Below are positions 1-8,597 of a DNA stretch of 56,862 nt, one piece after another. Source of the stretch: Flavobacteriaceae bacterium (lineage in GTDB: Bacteria > Bacteroidota > Bacteroidia > Flavobacteriales > Flavobacteriaceae); the NCBI GenBank assembly GCA_017858055.1, contig JAFMCA010000010.1:1-56862 (forward strand), given 5' to 3'. Made by a program: the position numbers and the translations under genes. Below the pieces are notes generated by a model that saw nothing but the letters and a program-made list of their open reading frames with translations, did no database searches and was not told where the DNA came from. Position 1 is the stretch's first letter; each line of letters starts with the position of its first letter.

Positions 1-1769
1 CGAATCTTCTTCCCAATGGTCTCATTTCGATCATCTAAGAGGGCGCGAATTTCGTGATTTTCCAAGAAACTTAAAACTTTTAAAGCGTAATTTTTATATT
101 TTTCACTCACACAGAGAATATTTACCTGATTTGGCATAAGCCAAAGTGGAAAATTTCCCCCCGTATGTTCAAGTAAAATGGCAACAAAACGTTCCATACT
201 TCCGAATGGAGCACGGTGAATCATTACCGGTCTGTGGTACTCATTGTCACTTCCTTTATACTGAAGATCAAAGCGTTCGGGTAAGTTGTAATCGACTTGA
301 ATTGTGCCTAATTGCCATTGGCGACCAAGCGCATCTTTAACCATAAAATCTAATTTCGGGCCATAAAAGGCGGCTTCGCCCGTTTCGATGACAAAATTGA
401 GATTTTTTTCTTTAGCGGCACTCAGTATTGCTTGTTCTGCTAATTCCCAGTTTTTTGTGGAACCAATATATTTTTCTGGTTTTTCTGGATCACGTAACGA
501 TACTTGAGCTGTAAAATCTTCGAATCCTAAGGAACTAAAAACATAGAGGACCAAGTCGATGACTTTTTTAAATTCTTCATCTAATTGTTCTGGCATACAA
601 AAGATGTGGGCATCGTCTTGAGTAAATCCACGGACACGTGTTAAGCCATGCAATTCTCCACTTTGTTCATAGCGATAAACAGTCCCAAATTCAGCATAGC
701 GTTTTGGAAGATCACGATAACTCCATGGTTTCGCATTGTAGATCTCACAGTGGTGTGGGCAATTCATTGGTTTGAGTAAAAACTCTTCCCCTTCTGCTGG
801 GGTCTGTATGGGTTGAAAACTGTCGGCTCCGTATTTTTCGTAATGTCCAGAGGTAATGTACAATTCTTTATTCCCGATGTGAGGTGAAATTACTTGCTCA
901 TAGCCTGCTTTTGCTTGTGCTTTTTTCAAGAAATTTTCAAGCCGCTCCCTAAGAGCAGCCCCTTTAGGCAGCCAGAGTGGAAGCCCTTGACCAACTTTTT
1001 GTGAAAAAGTAAAAAGTTCTAATTCTTTTCCTAGTTTTCTATGGTCTCGCTTTTTTGCTTCTTCTACTTTTTCAAGGTATTCTGTAAGCTCTTTTTGTTT
1101 GGGAAAAGAAATTCCATAAATCCTTGTTAGCTGAGGTTTTGTTTCGTCTCCTCGCCAATAAGCTCCTGCTACATTGGTTAATTTAACCGCTTTAATTACC
1201 CCTGTCTGGGGGATATGTCCACCTCGACATAAGTCGGTAAAGTCGGCATGATCACAAAAGGTGATGGTCCCGTCCTCTAAGTTTTCAATCAATTCCATTT
1301 TAAAAGGATTATTTTCCTTTTGATAGTATGCTAAGGCTTCCGCTTTGGAAGCAGAACGCATTTTAAATTCAAACTTTTGACGAGCAAAATCGAGCATTTT
1401 TTGTTCGATCTCCACCAAATCTTTTTCGGTGATGCTATGATCTCCAAAATCTGCATCGTAATAAAACCCATTTTCGATTGCTGGACCAATGGTCAACTTA
1501 CAATTGGGGTAAAGCGCCAGCAAAGCTTGTGCTAAAACGTGTGCTGAAGAATGCCAAAAGGCAGTTTTTCCCTCTTTTTCGTTCCATGTAAACAATTGAA
1601 TTGCTCCGTTTTCATTCAAGGGGGTGGAGACTTCTACGGTTTGAGAATTGAATTTTGCAGACAGTACATTACGCGCCAATCCTTCGCTGATGCTTTGCGC
1701 TACTTCAAAAGGGGTAATTCCTTCAGGGTAGGAGCGAACCGATTGGTCGGGAAAACGAATTTCAATCAT
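1..1769 (-). CDS. thrS: Threonyl-tRNA synthetase, 3' end cut by the window edge
   Basis: Charges tRNA-Thr with threonine in the cytoplasm. The minus-strand frame is open from the ATG at 1767-1769 to the window edge, about 589 residues of a family usually near 640-650, so only the end of the anticodon-binding domain is missing. Visible order: TGS domain (about 1-62, starting [17 protein letters not shown]), editing domain with the [11 protein letters not shown] and DLCRGGH metal-site motifs, then the class II core with [12 protein letters not shown] (zinc Cys and His), [15 protein letters not shown] and [13 protein letters not shown]. The start follows a consensus promoter by about 20 nt. Identification is secure; infC-rpmI-rplT often follow thrS in this phylum but lie outside the window. 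Confidence 0.97.
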   Translation of the reverse strand, partial: MIEIRFPDQSVRSYPEGITPFEVAQSISEGLARNVLSAKFNSQTVEVSTPLNENGAIQLFTWNEKEGKTAFWHSSAHVLAQALLALYPNCKLTIGPAIENGFYYDADFGDHSITEKDLVEIEQKMLDFARQKFEFKMRSASKAEALAYYQKENNPFKMELIENLEDGTITFCDHADFTDLCRGGHIPQTGVIKAVKLTNVAGAYWRGDETKPQLTRIYGISFPKQKELTEYLEKVEEAKKRDHRKLGKELELFTFSQKVGQGLPLWLPKGAALRERLENFLKKAQAKAGYEQVISPHIGNKELYITSGHYEKYGADSFQPIQTPAEGEEFLLKPMNCPHHCEIYNAKPWSYRDLPKRYAEFGTVYRYEQSGELHGLTRVRGFTQDDAHIFCMPEQLDEEFKKVIDLVLYVFSSLGFEDFTAQVSLRDPEKPEKYIGSTKNWELAEQAILSAAKEKNLNFVIETGEAAFYGPKLDFMVKDALGRQWQLGTIQVDYNLPERFDLQYKGSDNEYHRPVMIHRAPFGSMERFVAILLEHTGGNFPLWLMPNQVNILCVSEKYKNYALKVLSFLENHEIRALLDDRNETIGKKI

Positions 1770-1788
1770 GGTTTTGTTTAATGATTGG

Positions 1789-1819
1789 CAAAGATAAGGG
1801 GTCTCTTGATAGCACGCAA
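1789..1819 (-). promoter_or_regulatory. Promoter of thrS (Bacteroidota type)
   Basis: On the minus strand TATCTTTG (1789-1796) matches the TAnnTTTG -7 element exactly, and a TTG -33 element lies at 1817-1819 with a 20 nt spacer. It ends about 20 nt before the thrS ATG. Confidence 0.65.
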
Positions 1820-2108
1820 TGCTTCGATACAGTTTCCTTCTATTCTTTTTGAAATAGAGATGGAGGTCAATGAAATGGGAATTTTATGTGGAAATTAAAA
1901 GCATTTCAAATAAAAACGGGAAGATTAAATTCGTTAGGAGTCATTTTTTGTTCATCTGCACAAGGATTTTGATCAATAAGAGGCTTCGCGCACTTGCCAT
2001 AAAATCCTCGTCTCCGCAAGTTTTATTCTTCAATGGTTGAATCAATGGGAGTCTTTTCAATACTTAAATTCCTATGGAGTACAAAAATAGAATTTCAAAT
2101 CCTCCCCA
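1797..2108. other. Intergenic stretch upstream of thrS with possible RNA structure
   Basis: Together with the 27 nt down to thrS this is the only gene-free gap of more than 300 nt in the window. Apart from the thrS promoter I recognise no gene. On the minus strand there is a TATTTTTG -7-like element (2082-2089) without a clear -33 partner. Two perfect inverted repeats follow: an 8-bp pair (1963-1970 with 2001-2008) and a 6-bp pair (1992-1997 with 2016-2021). They interleave, so they could form only as alternatives or as a pseudoknot. Short open frames cross the region but none has a convincing start. Confidence 0.35.
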
Positions 2109-2342
2109 TTAGTTCGTTTTCGATTTTCGTTCGCCTAATAAAGCATTAACTAAGGTTCTAATCCCTGTAAAACCGTAATAAAAGGCAATGATGAGAAAAA
2201 GAATTCCCAACAAAAGTACAGGTATATAGAGCGGATGCATTTGATTTTTAAACGCTTGATGTACAATTACAGGACCAACAAAACAACAAAGTAAAAACAG
2301 ACTCATTTTTTTGAGTCCTTTTTGGAGGAGTGGTTTATTCAT
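2109..2342 (-). CDS. Small two-helix membrane protein, DUF6095-like
   Basis: A 77-residue protein with two hydrophobic segments (about residues 14-32 and 39-63, the latter PLYIPVLLLGILFLIIAFYY) and a basic C-terminus, so it should sit in the inner membrane. It resembles the small DUF6095 proteins conserved in Flavobacteriaceae; that name is from memory of the family and its function is unknown. An ATG at 2360 would give six more residues, but a TAACTTTG -7 element at 2361-2368 would then place transcription start inside or after that codon, so the ATG at 2342 is preferred. It is followed on its own strand by the long gap before thrS. Confidence 0.7.
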   Translation of the reverse strand: MNKPLLQKGLKKMSLFLLCCFVGPVIVHQAFKNQMHPLYIPVLLLGILFLIIAFYYGFTGIRTLVNALLGERKSKTN

Positions 2343-2360
2343 AGTTTGAATCTCATTCAT

Positions 2361-2368
2361 CAAAGTTA
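2361..2368 (-). promoter_or_regulatory. -7 element upstream of the DUF6095-like gene
   Basis: TAACTTTG on the minus strand matches TAnnTTTG exactly. No TTG is seen at the usual distance. Its position argues for the internal ATG at 2342 as start codon. Confidence 0.4.
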
Positions 2369-2453
2369 AGGAACTCTATCGAGATAAAAAGAGAAACGAG
2401 AACTTGTGATTTTTCTTTGAAACCACATGTTTTCATAGAATAAAGGATCTAGG

Positions 2454-3479
2454 TTAAATGGGATTGGTCATTTTTTTAACTCTAGGAATTACCTCTTTCC
2501 CAATGAATTCAATTGCTTTCATGAGTTTTTTGTGGGGAATTCCAACATCCATCTGAAATGAAAATCTCGAGATTCCCCCTAGGCTATTACTGTGACGTAT
2601 AATTTTTTCGGCTACTTCTGTTGGGTCTCCAACAAGCAAGGCGCCTGTGGGTCCATTTTGTGCATTAAATCGCTCGGGCGTTACGGGAGGAAAACCTCTT
2701 TCTTTTCCAATTTGAGTAAACATTTCATAATAACCAGGATAATAATCTGCAACGGCTTCGTTTTTGGATGCAGCTACATAACCTAATGAATGTAGCCCTA
2801 CTTTTAAATGTTCCTCAGAATAACCTGCTGCTTTTCCTGCACGTCTATACAAGTCAACCAAAGGTTTAAAACGATGGGTTTCACCCCCGATAATGGCGAT
2901 CATTAAAGGCAAGCCCAATTCTCCTGCACGAACAAAAGATGCTGGGGTTCCACCTACACCTAACCAAATTGGGATTTGTTTTTGAACAGGACGCGGATAA
3001 ATTGCTTGATTTACTAGGGGGGGTCGAAAACGTCCACTCCAGTTGATCACCTCTTGATCCCTGATTTTAAGAAGTAAATCTAGATTTTCGGAAAATAAGG
3101 CATCGTAATCGTTAAGGTTTAAGCCAAATAGGGGAAACGCTTCGGTAAAAGAACCCCTTCCTGCAACGATCTCTGCGCGTCCGTTAGAGATCAAATCTAG
3201 CGCAGCATAATTCTGAAAAACTCGAACGGGATCCATGGCACTCAAGACCGTTACAGCGCTCGTCAGTCGGATTCTCTGGGTTTTAGAGGCTGCTGCAGCT
3301 AAGAGCATTGCTGGGGCAGAATCCAAAAATTCCTTACGATGGTGCTCTCCAATACCAAAAATGTCAAGACCGACTTCATCGGCCCAAACCATCCGCTCAA
3401 TTAATTCAGCAATTGCCTGAGCTGGAGAACTCTTTTGATCTTTTGGGGCTGCAGCGAAACTATCGATACCAATTTCCAT
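2454..3479 (-). CDS. LLM-class (luciferase-like) flavin-dependent oxidoreductase
   Basis: A 341-residue TIM-barrel monooxygenase-type protein of the bacterial luciferase-like family, expected to use reduced FMN in the cytoplasm. The N-terminus (MEIGIDSFAAAP), the GIGEHHRKEFLDSAPAMLLA segment (about 42-61), TAVTVLSAMDPVRVFQ and the R-A-E-I-V-A-G-R-GS motif (about 102-110) are typical of this superfamily, and the length is normal. The substrate cannot be read from sequence: relatives include alkanal, alkanesulfonate and thiol-linked oxidoreductases. It appears monocistronic, with its own promoter 20 nt upstream and 120 nt to the fusion gene behind it. Confidence 0.88.
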   Translation of the reverse strand: MEIGIDSFAAAPKDQKSSPAQAIAELIERMVWADEVGLDIFGIGEHHRKEFLDSAPAMLLAAAASKTQRIRLTSAVTVLSAMDPVRVFQNYAALDLISNGRAEIVAGRGSFTEAFPLFGLNLNDYDALFSENLDLLLKIRDQEVINWSGRFRPPLVNQAIYPRPVQKQIPIWLGVGGTPASFVRAGELGLPLMIAIIGGETHRFKPLVDLYRRAGKAAGYSEEHLKVGLHSLGYVAASKNEAVADYYPGYYEMFTQIGKERGFPPVTPERFNAQNGPTGALLVGDPTEVAEKIIRHSNSLGGISRFSFQMDVGIPHKKLMKAIEFIGKEVIPRVKKMTNPI

Positions 3480-3499
3480 TAAAGCGGAGGATTAGCCTA

Positions 3500-3526
3500 C
3501 AAAGTTAGTTTAAATCGTCTGAACAA
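3500..3526 (-). promoter_or_regulatory. Promoter of the LLM oxidoreductase gene
   Basis: Minus-strand TAACTTTG at 3500-3507 with a TTG at 3524-3526. The 16 nt spacer is slightly short for this promoter class. The element ends about 20 nt before the start codon. Confidence 0.5.
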
Positions 3527-3599
3527 CCCTTGTAACCATCCTGTTTTCCTAACTCATATGGAGACCAAATCTAGGAAGTTAGCTAGAACGAAAAATCAT

Positions 3600-5531
3600 T
3601 TAAGATTCGGAATGAGTATATCGTAGTTCAACAGCATGTAATATAGACTCTAACATTTGTGAATAATCTATGCCTCCGATTTTACTCATTTTTGCCAAAT
3701 GACCATCCCAACACCAACCAGGATTTGGATTGACCTCCAGAATTTTGGGATCCCCTTTGGCATCCAATCGCCAATCAAATCTGCAATAATCCCTACAATT
3801 AAGCCTTTCAAAAAGCTTCAAGCTGTGATTGGTTAATTCCTCCTGAGTAGAGCTAGGAATTGAGGCCGGAATCGATTTTAAGGCTTTCATATAAGGCGAA
3901 TCGGGTAACCATTTGGCCTCATAACCACAAATTTTGGGAAGGCCTTCTTCCAATTCAGAAAAATCCTCCTCAATGATCGGGAGGACGGTATAGTTCTGCA
4001 TATTTCCAATGATGCCAACAGAAAGCTCAGCACCGGTCAAAAATTCCTCAACCAGTATGGGTTTAGTATATCCAAATTGAGAACGAATTCTTACAATTGC
4101 ATCAGCTAATTCTTCGATGGTATAGGCGACGTTTTTCTGAGTAATTCCAAAACTCGAATCTCCAAAATTAGGCTTAGCAATGACCGGGAAGGGAATGTTA
4201 AGTTCAAAAAGATTGATGTCTGCCGTAATTATAAAGGCATCTGCTACAGGAACCCCTATTTCAGTCGCAATTCCTCGAATTAACGACTTGTCATAGCAAT
4301 ACGCCAAGGTCTGTGGGTTAGAACCAGAATAGGGGATTTTAACAACCTCTAAGAGCGCTGGAACATGAAGCTCTTTAACGGCATCATTATCAAAGCCTTC
4401 ATCACAAAGATTGAAAACAAAATCAATTTTACCTTGAAGTCTTTGTAAGTCAGTGACCAGTGTATTGTGGTTATTTAAATAACTGAATTTGTATTTGTCC
4501 AGTTTACTTAACCCGATCTTGAGCTTGTCAATGGTGTCAAAATCATCTGAATCAAAAACCGCATCAGGTTTTATAATATCCTTCAAGCTGGGATCTCCCA
4601 TGATTACAACCACGTTTTTAACGTCTTTTTTAATTTTTTTCGGGGTCCATTCCTTTATCGATCGGGCAGTGAGGAGAAATCGATTTTCCATCATTCCCAA
4701 ATCTTGATTGCGTTGAGATTCCGAACTGATGTTGCCATGAAAAGTAACGTCTTTAAAGTTGACATCTTTAAGGAGTTCCACTAAATCCTCTTTTGCATAC
4801 AATCGTTCAGCATAGAATTGATCCACAATAACCCCTTTCTCCGTATTCGTAATTACTTCTCTAGAGATTAATCGTTGATTATCAGAAGCCATTGTTCTTT
4901 CTCTACACACAAAATGTTTTTTGTCTATCCATTCCCAGCTTCTTGGTTGATAGCTTTTTCTCAGATAATCACCGTCGGCGATTTCCATGAGAAGAATCCC
5001 ACCGGGCTTAAGCACTCTAAAAATTTCTTTTAGAATTTTGGTGTCATCGTCTAGCGTTTCAAAATAGCCAAAACTGTTGCCCAAATTTGTGACAAAATCA
5101 AAAGTGTCCGTGGGATAGGGCAGTTTTCTTGCATCTCCTTCTTTAAAATTAATTGCAATCCCTTTTTTCTTAGATAAGTTTTTTGCTCTTTGGATCAAAT
5201 AACGCGAACGGTCTAAGCCGAATAAATTAAAATTTCCGCGTGTATTAAATTCCAGGAGATGTCTTCCCTGTCCACAGGCTAAATCCAGAAGAGTGTTTCC
5301 GTCTTGTACGTTGAGAATTTGCTGAAATAGGTCAACTTCTGTTTTGGTGATTTGGCTATCATCTACTACATCTGAATCGGTTTTGAGATACATGGAATTG
5401 AAAATTCGCTTCCACCAATCCGGTTGTAAATGTTGTTCAAGATCAGAAGCAGGTCCAATAGTTTTATTTGTAACTGTTTTTTGCGCCCCCTTATCTTTAG
5501 AACTTTGCCCATTTGGGCTTTCTTTTTTCAT
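3600..5531 (-). CDS. Class I methyltransferase fused to a D-Ala-D-Ala ligase-like ATP-grasp enzyme
   Basis: A 643-residue two-domain protein. Residues 1-30 are polar and probably disordered. Residues about 55-290 form a SAM methyltransferase: motif I LLDLACGQGRHL (81-92), acidic D107, FDFVTNLGNSFGYF and the FRVLKPGGILLMEI strand. Residues about 300-640 resemble an ATP-grasp ligase of the Ddl superfamily: NLCDEGFDNDAV (374-385), IPYSGSNPQTLA, FPVIAKPNFGDSSFGI (448-463), ILVEEFLTGAELSVG (492-506) and FDWRLDAKGDPKILEVNPNPG with metal-binding E599 and N601. The canonical N-terminal Ddl loop (GGxSxE) is not present, so this is probably not a peptidoglycan Ddl. Acceptor and substrate are unknown; ligation of a carboxylate to an amine followed or preceded by methylation is inference. 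It stands alone, with gaps of 120 and 274 nt. Confidence 0.82.
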   Translation of the reverse strand: MKKESPNGQSSKDKGAQKTVTNKTIGPASDLEQHLQPDWWKRIFNSMYLKTDSDVVDDSQITKTEVDLFQQILNVQDGNTLLDLACGQGRHLLEFNTRGNFNLFGLDRSRYLIQRAKNLSKKKGIAINFKEGDARKLPYPTDTFDFVTNLGNSFGYFETLDDDTKILKEIFRVLKPGGILLMEIADGDYLRKSYQPRSWEWIDKKHFVCRERTMASDNQRLISREVITNTEKGVIVDQFYAERLYAKEDLVELLKDVNFKDVTFHGNISSESQRNQDLGMMENRFLLTARSIKEWTPKKIKKDVKNVVVIMGDPSLKDIIKPDAVFDSDDFDTIDKLKIGLSKLDKYKFSYLNNHNTLVTDLQRLQGKIDFVFNLCDEGFDNDAVKELHVPALLEVVKIPYSGSNPQTLAYCYDKSLIRGIATEIGVPVADAFIITADINLFELNIPFPVIAKPNFGDSSFGITQKNVAYTIEELADAIVRIRSQFGYTKPILVEEFLTGAELSVGIIGNMQNYTVLPIIEEDFSELEEGLPKICGYEAKWLPDSPYMKALKSIPASIPSSTQEELTNHSLKLFERLNCRDYCRFDWRLDAKGDPKILEVNPNPGWCWDGHLAKMSKIGGIDYSQMLESILHAVELRYTHSES

Positions 5532-5657
5532 TGTTTGATAAGTTATTAAATGAATGAATTAGGACTGATTTGAGGCTTTTATAGTTTGCATCTTACGCTA
5601 AAGAACAAGGGTAGTCGCGAATTTTTTATACACCTTCATTTCAACTCTATTTTGTGT

Positions 5658-5665
5658 CAAAATTA
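5658..5665 (-). promoter_or_regulatory. Possible -7 element of the methyltransferase/ATP-grasp gene
   Basis: TAATTTTG on the minus strand fits TAnnTTTG, but no -33 TTG is visible and it lies 127 nt upstream of the ATG. The rest of 5532-5805 is A+T-rich and shows nothing else. Confidence 0.25.
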
Positions 5666-5805
5666 TAAAAAATCACATAGGATTATAAAAAAAAATAAAT
5701 CAGTTTTTGGGATGAAATTTTATTGAATTTTTATAACAAAGAAAGGGGGCATTCTCAAGAGGAAGGATTGAAAATTTATTGTTTGAAAGCAGACAAAAGG
5801 TTGAG

Positions 5806-6621
5806 CTAGAGTTCTTTATATGCTGCTATAGCGGCACGGACATTGTTGTGTTTTTTGAGTAGCTCTTGAGCAATTGATTGGTTTACTTTGAGTTCCTCCA
5901 TTACCATACGTTCAGCACGACCAACCAATTTATCGTTTGACAATTTCATATCAATCATTTTATTGCCTTTTACATGACCCAGCTGGATCATGGAGGTGGT
6001 CGTAATCATGTTTAGGATGAGTTTCTGAGCAGTTCCAGCCTTCATACGAGAGCTTCCTGTAAGGAATTCAGGTCCTACAACCACTTCTATTGGAAAGTCA
6101 CTTACGGCAGCTAAGGGGGCGTTTGTGTTGCAACAAATACAGCCCGTAGGAATACCTTCTTCTTGACATTTCTTGAGACCTCCTACTACATAAGGAGTTG
6201 TGCCCGAAGCTGCAATTCCAATAATGATATCTTTGGGGTTTATATTAAAGGCATTTAAGTCTTTCCATGCCTGTTCCGTATCGTCCTCTGCATTTTCAAT
6301 AGAATTCCTCAAAGCATGATCCCCTCCCGCTATAAGACCAATCACTTTTTCTGGAGGGGTACCAAAAGTAGGTGGACATTCGGAGGCATCGAGAACACCC
6401 AATCTTCCACTTGTTCCTGCTCCTATATAGAACAGACGCCCTCCATGTTGAAGTTGATGGATTACTTTAGCTAGTAGAGGCTCAATTTGATGCAATACAT
6501 TCCCTACCGCATTTACAGCATTCTGATCTTCTTGATGAATCCCTTGAAGAAGCTCACGTATGCTTTTTAATTCCAAGTCGTTGTGATGGGAATCTGCTTC
6601 TGTAATTTTTTGAAATATCAT
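5806..6621 (-). CDS. murQ: N-acetylmuramic acid 6-phosphate etherase
   Basis: Cleaves the D-lactyl ether of MurNAc-6-phosphate to give GlcNAc-6-phosphate during peptidoglycan recycling. It is a 271-residue SIS-domain protein, somewhat shorter than the usual 300. Family hallmarks are GAGTSGRLGVLDASECPPTFG (68-87, sugar-phosphate loop), a second SGTTPYV loop (139-145) and LTGSSRMKAGTAQKL (187-201). E81 and E112 have the same 31-residue spacing as the two catalytic glutamates Glu83 and Glu114 of E. coli MurQ. It lies behind the icd terminator and has only a degenerate TAACTTTA element directly before the ATG. The assignment is firm. Confidence 0.95.
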   Translation of the reverse strand: MIFQKITEADSHHNDLELKSIRELLQGIHQEDQNAVNAVGNVLHQIEPLLAKVIHQLQHGGRLFYIGAGTSGRLGVLDASECPPTFGTPPEKVIGLIAGGDHALRNSIENAEDDTEQAWKDLNAFNINPKDIIIGIAASGTTPYVVGGLKKCQEEGIPTGCICCNTNAPLAAVSDFPIEVVVGPEFLTGSSRMKAGTAQKLILNMITTTSMIQLGHVKGNKMIDMKLSNDKLVGRAERMVMEELKVNQSIAQELLKKHNNVRAAIAAYKEL

Positions 6622-6704
6622 ACTTTAAAGTTACGAAATCCTACTTTTCCTTTGTTTATTTGCCTTGTATTTTTTGTGAGGCTTTCTGATCGATTCTATT
6701 TGAT

Positions 6705-6736
6705 ATAAAAAAACCCCAACGGAATCGTCGGGGTTG
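6705..6736 (-). terminator. Rho-independent terminator of icd
   Basis: A 10-bp stem (6712-6721 with 6726-6735) and 4-nt loop, followed on the minus strand by a run of seven T from 6713 down to 6707. One pair is G.U on the minus strand but A/C on the plus strand, so the hairpin is best formed in the icd transcript. Confidence 0.85.
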
Positions 6737-6759
6737 GTAGTGGTTTTAATAAAAAGGTT

Positions 6760-7986
6760 CTAGGCCATTTTTAAGTCTAGGTTTTCTTTCAAAGCAGAAA
6801 GGAATTTTTGAGTCGTGAGATAATGACTACTATTCAGCTCTTTACCGTGGATTAGTAAGGCGAGATCTTTTGTCATTTTTCCGCTCTCAACGGTTTCAAC
6901 ACACACATCTTCTAAATGGTTACAAAAATCAATTAATTCTTGATTGTTGTCTAATTTCCCTCGGTGCGCCAACCCTCTCGTCCAAGCGAATATGGAGGCG
7001 ATAGGGTTAGTGGAAGTTTCTTTTCCTTGTTGATGTTGTCGGTAATGACGAGTAACTGTTCCATGAGCAGCTTCAGCTTCCATGGTTTTTCCATCTGGGG
7101 TAACTAAAGTCGAAGTCATTAATCCTAAAGATCCAAATCCTTGAGCAACGGTATCCGATTGTACGTCACCGTCATAGTTTTTACAAGCCCAAACAAATCC
7201 GCCATTCCATTTCATGGCAGCCGCAACCATATCATCAATCAAACGATGCTCATAAGTGATTCCAGCAGTTTCGAATTTTGCTTTAAATTCATTATCAAAA
7301 ACCTCTTGAAAGATATCTTTAAACCTACCATCATAGGCCTTCAAGATGGTGTTTTTTGTGGAAAGGTAAAGTGGCCAACCTTTATCTAAAGCACGATTCA
7401 TACATGAACGTGCAAATCCATAGATGGAGGAGTCAATGTTGTACATGGACATGGCAACCCCATTTTCTTGGAAATGATACACATCCCAGGTTTTAGGCGT
7501 TCCACCATCATCTGGAGTGAATGTCATTGTCAATTTCCCTTTTCCTGTTGTTACCGTATCTGCGGCTTTATACTGATCCCCAAAGGCATGTCGACCAATA
7601 CAAATTGGTTTTGTCCAACCTTGTACATAGCGAGGGACATTCCCCATGATTATAGGTTCTCTAAATACCGTTCCGCCAACAATATTTCGGATCGTACCGT
7701 TTGGAGAACGCCACATATTAGAAAGGTTGAATTCTGTAACTCGTTCTTCGTCTGGAGTAATGGTTGCACATTTAATTCCAACGTTGTATTCTTTAATTGC
7801 GTTTGCGGCTTGTATAGTGATTTTGTCTTCTGTAGCATCTCTTGAAGTGACAGACAAATCGAAGTATTTAATATCGAGGTCTAAATAGGGAAGAATTAAT
7901 TGGTCTTTGATGAATTTCCAGATGATTCGAGTCATTTCATCCCCGTCCATTTCTACTACTGGATTGGCTACTTTAATTTTTGACAT
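6760..7986 (-). CDS. icd: NADP-dependent isocitrate dehydrogenase, eukaryote-like homodimer type
   Basis: Oxidises isocitrate to 2-oxoglutarate with NADP in the TCA cycle. The 408 residues follow human IDH1/IDH2 rather than the E. coli Icd or the roughly 740-residue monomeric form: [65 protein letters not shown] and [14 protein letters not shown] (carrying the arginine equivalent to IDH1 R132). A longer frame begins at 8013, but that region overlaps the promoter -7 element, so MSKIKVANP at 7986 is chosen. It is transcribed alone from its own promoter and ends at a strong terminator. Confidence 0.95.
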   Translation of the reverse strand: MSKIKVANPVVEMDGDEMTRIIWKFIKDQLILPYLDLDIKYFDLSVTSRDATEDKITIQAANAIKEYNVGIKCATITPDEERVTEFNLSNMWRSPNGTIRNIVGGTVFREPIIMGNVPRYVQGWTKPICIGRHAFGDQYKAADTVTTGKGKLTMTFTPDDGGTPKTWDVYHFQENGVAMSMYNIDSSIYGFARSCMNRALDKGWPLYLSTKNTILKAYDGRFKDIFQEVFDNEFKAKFETAGITYEHRLIDDMVAAAMKWNGGFVWACKNYDGDVQSDTVAQGFGSLGLMTSTLVTPDGKTMEAEAAHGTVTRHYRQHQQGKETSTNPIASIFAWTRGLAHRGKLDNNQELIDFCNHLEDVCVETVESGKMTKDLALLIHGKELNSSHYLTTQKFLSALKENLDLKMA

Positions 7987-8010
7987 TGGTTTAAATTTTG
8001 ATTTTGGGTG

Positions 8011-8043
8011 CAAATATAAGGTGTTGAGTTTATTTTAATCCAA
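8011..8043 (-). promoter_or_regulatory. Promoter of icd
   Basis: TATATTTG at 8011-8018 (minus strand) with TTG at 8041-8043, spacer 22 nt. It lies 25 nt before the icd ATG at 7986. Confidence 0.6.
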
Positions 8044-8096
8044 TTTTCACTCAAAAGGATGAATTTTATTAAATTAAAAGACTCCAATTTTGAACC

Positions 8097-8186
8097 ATGA
8101 AAAACTTATTTGCAACCTTATGTATTGCTTTTTTAAGTATAAAGACCTTTGGGCAAGTTGATTTCCAAGCATTCCACCCTAAAAAA
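8097..8186 (+). pseudogene. Orphan signal-peptide fragment of a secreted protein gene
   Basis: The plus-strand frame from ATG 8097 encodes a convincing Bacteroidota signal peptide: MKNLFATLCIAFLSIKTFGQ, with a cleavage-like FGQ followed by VDFQAFHPKK. It then runs without a stop into the bidirectional terminator (8183-8222) and on into the antisense of rplS until 8312, where nothing looks like protein. A -7-like CAATTTTG lies just upstream. The simplest reading is the surviving 5' end of a lost exported-protein gene. A short secreted peptide made from this frame cannot be excluded. Confidence 0.45.
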
Positions 8187-8222
8187 ATAATACCGCACTC
8201 TTTGGAGTGCGGTATTATTTTT
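8183..8222. terminator. Bidirectional terminator behind rplS
   Basis: A perfect 18-bp inverted repeat (8183-8200 with 8205-8222) with loop TTTG and A/T-rich flanks that give T tracts on both strands. It ends rplS transcription on the minus strand and would also stop plus-strand transcripts starting near 8090. Confidence 0.9.
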
Positions 8223-8243
8223 CTTTTAATAAAAACAAGAGAA

Positions 8244-8597
8244 TTAGTCTCTTCGAGCTTCTTTAATTCTTGCTTTTTTACCTCGAAGTTCTTTAAAGTA
8301 ATAAATACGTGAACGACGTACTTTTCCACTTTTGTTCACTTCAATTTTTTCAAGTCCGGGCATGTTAATTGGAAAAATACGTTCCACACCTACCGTACCT
8401 GACATTTTACGAATAGTAAATGTTTTTGAAAGGCCTTGACCTTTTACTTGAATGACGACTCCTTTAAAAAACTGGGTACGGACTTTGCTTCCTTCTCGGA
8501 TTTGGTAATAAACAGTGAGAGTATCACCGGAACCAAATTCAGGAAAATCTTTTTTCTCTATAAATTCGTTTTGAACAAAACTGAGTAAAGCTTCCAT
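8244..8597 (-). CDS. rplS: 50S ribosomal protein bL19
   Basis: Protein at the 30S-50S interface of the ribosome. The 117 residues contain the family core FGSGDTLTVYYQIREGSKVR, TQFFKGVVIQVKGQG, FTIRKMSGTVGVERIFPINM and KVRRSRIYYFKELRGKKARI; the length is normal. It lies 157 nt downstream of trmD on the same strand, echoing the trmD-rplS order of many bacteria, but here it has its own consensus promoter and a leader of roughly 60 nt. It is closed by the strong hairpin at 8183-8222. Confidence 0.98.
   Translation of the reverse strand: MEALLSFVQNEFIEKKDFPEFGSGDTLTVYYQIREGSKVRTQFFKGVVIQVKGQGLSKTFTIRKMSGTVGVERIFPINMPGLEKIEVNKSGKVRRSRIYYFKELRGKKARIKEARRD

Noticed and set aside
1861-2060. Short minus-strand open frames upstream of thrS as a small gene
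   Set aside because: Two frames look partly protein-like but lack a good start codon and run only about 25-35 codons; an RNA element is at least as likely.
3600-5531. Fusion gene as a peptidoglycan D-Ala-D-Ala ligase
   Set aside because: The N-terminal GGxSxE substrate loop of Ddl is absent and no mur gene cluster adjoins it.
5532-5805. Search for a small RNA or gene between murQ and the fusion gene
   Set aside because: Only A+T-rich sequence and one weak promoter-like element; no hairpin terminator or credible frame.
8069-8329. Minus-strand 86-codon frame over the rplS terminator
   Set aside because: It overlaps the end of rplS and the terminator hairpin, and its residues show no protein-like pattern.
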